The notes under the pieces are model-generated. The model had not been told where the DNA came from and did not search any database. It saw only the letters and a list, made by a program, of their open reading frames with translations. The position numbers and the translations under genes are program-made. Positions 63,387 through 64,000 of a stretch of 64,000 nt of DNA are shown here, piece by piece. The stretch's first letter is position 1. The number at the start of each line of letters is the position of its first letter. Source of the DNA: an uncultured Phascolarctobacterium sp. Its GTDB lineage: Bacteria > Bacillota > Negativicutes > Acidaminococcales > Acidaminococcaceae. The stretch is from the NCBI GenBank assembly GCA_900545025.1, contig UQXH01000008.1, forward strand, positions 17,412 to 81,411. The letters are read 5' to 3'.

Positions 63387-63869
63387 TCAATAAATTGTCT
63401 TATCTTTTTTTACCGCAAATTTTTTAAAGGTAATCTGTGCTGCATTATGCTCACAGGAATGTAAAGCAAGTACTTTTTCATCACTGCAATTATCTTTAAT
63501 AAAATCGTATATAAAATCATCCCTAAAACCAATGGCAGCAGCATCTTCTGCTGTATTGCCATAATATACAGTCTTAATATTTGCCCAAATAATAGCAGAT
63601 AAGCACATCGGACAAGGATAGCAGGAAGTATACAACTCACAGCCGCTTAAATCAAAAGTATCCAAAGCTTTGCAGGCAGCTCTGATTGCCTGAATCTCCG
63701 CATGACAGGTAGGATCATTATTTTTTAATACTTCATTATGTCCCTTAGCAATAATTACACCGTCCTTGACAATTACTGCCCCAAAAGGTCCGCCGTCATT
63801 CGTTGTAAGATTATTTTCAGCCTCCTGAATGGCTGCCTGCATAAATTCTTTAGTAGTAATATTACACAT
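63387..63869 (-). CDS. Nucleoside deaminase, guanine deaminase-like
   Basis: About 160 residues of the cytidine-deaminase fold: zinc and catalytic residues in TCHAEIQAI and SCYPCPMCLSAI, preceded by GGPFGAVIVKDGVIIAKGHNEVLKNNDPT. The GGPFGAVIV and PCPMC patterns and the C-terminal swap region follow Bacillus GuaD (guanine to xanthine) rather than TadA, which is elsewhere in this window. Tandem ATGs (63872, 63869) follow AAAGGTG; the second has better spacing. Confidence 0.85.
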   Translation of the reverse strand: MCNITTKEFMQAAIQEAENNLTTNDGGPFGAVIVKDGVIIAKGHNEVLKNNDPTCHAEIQAIRAACKALDTFDLSGCELYTSCYPCPMCLSAIIWANIKTVYYGNTAEDAAAIGFRDDFIYDFIKDNCSDEKVLALHSCEHNAAQITFKKFAVKKDKTIY

Positions 63870-63921
63870 CATATCACCTTTTATTTCAGAATAATATTAT
63901 TTTAACATATATTTATACAAA

Positions 63922-63966
63922 ACAAAAAGAGAGAGTACTTACTTATGTAAGTGCTCTCTCTTTTTT
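63922..63966 (-). terminator. Terminator downstream of the rRNA operon
   Basis: A 19-bp stem with one wobble pair (arms 63924-63942 and 63947-63965, loop TTAT), rich in GAGAGAG/CTCTCTC, with a minus-strand T run. It follows the 5S rRNA 3' end. Confidence 0.88.
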
Positions 63967-63970
63967 CTCT

Positions 63971-64000
63971 AACCGGCAGCTTTCTATCCTCCCAGGCCGC
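63971..64000 (-). rRNA. 5S rRNA, 3' end only
   Basis: The minus strand at the window edge ends CTGGGAGGATAG...GCTGCCGGTT, which matches the last 30 bases of Negativicutes-type 5S rRNA (helix IV end and helix I 3' strand). The rest, and probably 23S and 16S, lie beyond the edge. The terminator immediately downstream agrees. Confidence 0.7.

Noticed and set aside
1..64000. CRISPR array, prophage, insertion sequence or integrative element
   Set aside because: No regularly spaced direct repeats, integrase, transposase or phage structural genes were seen; tRNA genes show no nearby direct repeat of their 3' ends within the window.

Overview
The window comes from a diderm Firmicute of the class Negativicutes, most likely Acidaminococcaceae and close to Phascolarctobacterium; the genus is an impression from protein similarity, not a computed result. 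The combination pointing there is Firmicute-type ribosome binding sites and gene content together with an RND efflux pump (which needs an outer membrane), lysine synthesis through LL-diaminopimelate aminotransferase (dapL) and dapF, and a B12-dependent methionine synthase with a separate activation subunit. Nearly all of it is ordinary chromosomal housekeeping and transport sequence. I see no prophage, insertion sequence or CRISPR array.

Layout. 1-5 kb: a cut-off CNNM/CorC-type protein, a calcium P-type ATPase, a YbjN-like protein and a flavodiiron protein. 5-12.4 kb: an SbmA/YddA-like ABC protein, an RND pump with its adaptor, and a secreted protein. 12.6-16.7 kb: a NitT/TauT-type ABC importer, an ArsR-family regulator and an ArsP-like permease gene broken by one in-frame TAA. 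16.7-23 kb: an Nramp metal transporter with an acetyltransferase, a DUF4127 protein and an amino-acid ABC importer. 23-30.3 kb: IMP dehydrogenase and a purine operon (purE-F-M-N-H-D) behind a strong promoter and a leader terminator. 30.4-34.4 kb: clpB, and a divergent lrgAB-type pair. 34.4-38.5 kb: a methionine operon (metF, split metH, one unknown small gene). 38.6-44.6 kb: tRNA-Ser(CGA), tadA, an ABC-F protein, and galE-galU-phosphohexomutase. 44.7-46.8 kb: a two-gene ATPase/HNH cassette resembling Septu defence (PtuAB). 47-53.7 kb: a DUF401 membrane protein, a YbjQ protein, two tRNA-Leu genes, and polA-mutM-coaE-lytic transglycosylase. 53.8-60.6 kb: a small secreted protein, a five-gene nickel/oligopeptide-type ABC importer with a terminal methyltransferase behind a structured leader, and a DUF3842 protein. 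60.7-64 kb: dapF-dapL, a flavin-type PNPOx-fold protein, a guanine-deaminase-like protein, and at the right edge the 3' end of a 5S rRNA with its terminator.

The genes fall into metal and metalloid handling (Ca ATPase, CNNM, Nramp, ArsR module, Nik-like ABC), envelope export (RND, SbmA-like), one-carbon and methionine metabolism, purine synthesis, DNA repair and peptidoglycan precursor synthesis. The items most worth a second look are the PtuAB-like cassette, the ArsR module with its interrupted permease and promoter-embedded operator, the leaders of purE and of the Nik-like operon, and a three-half-site palindrome array upstream of dapF. None of these is proven to be a new system.
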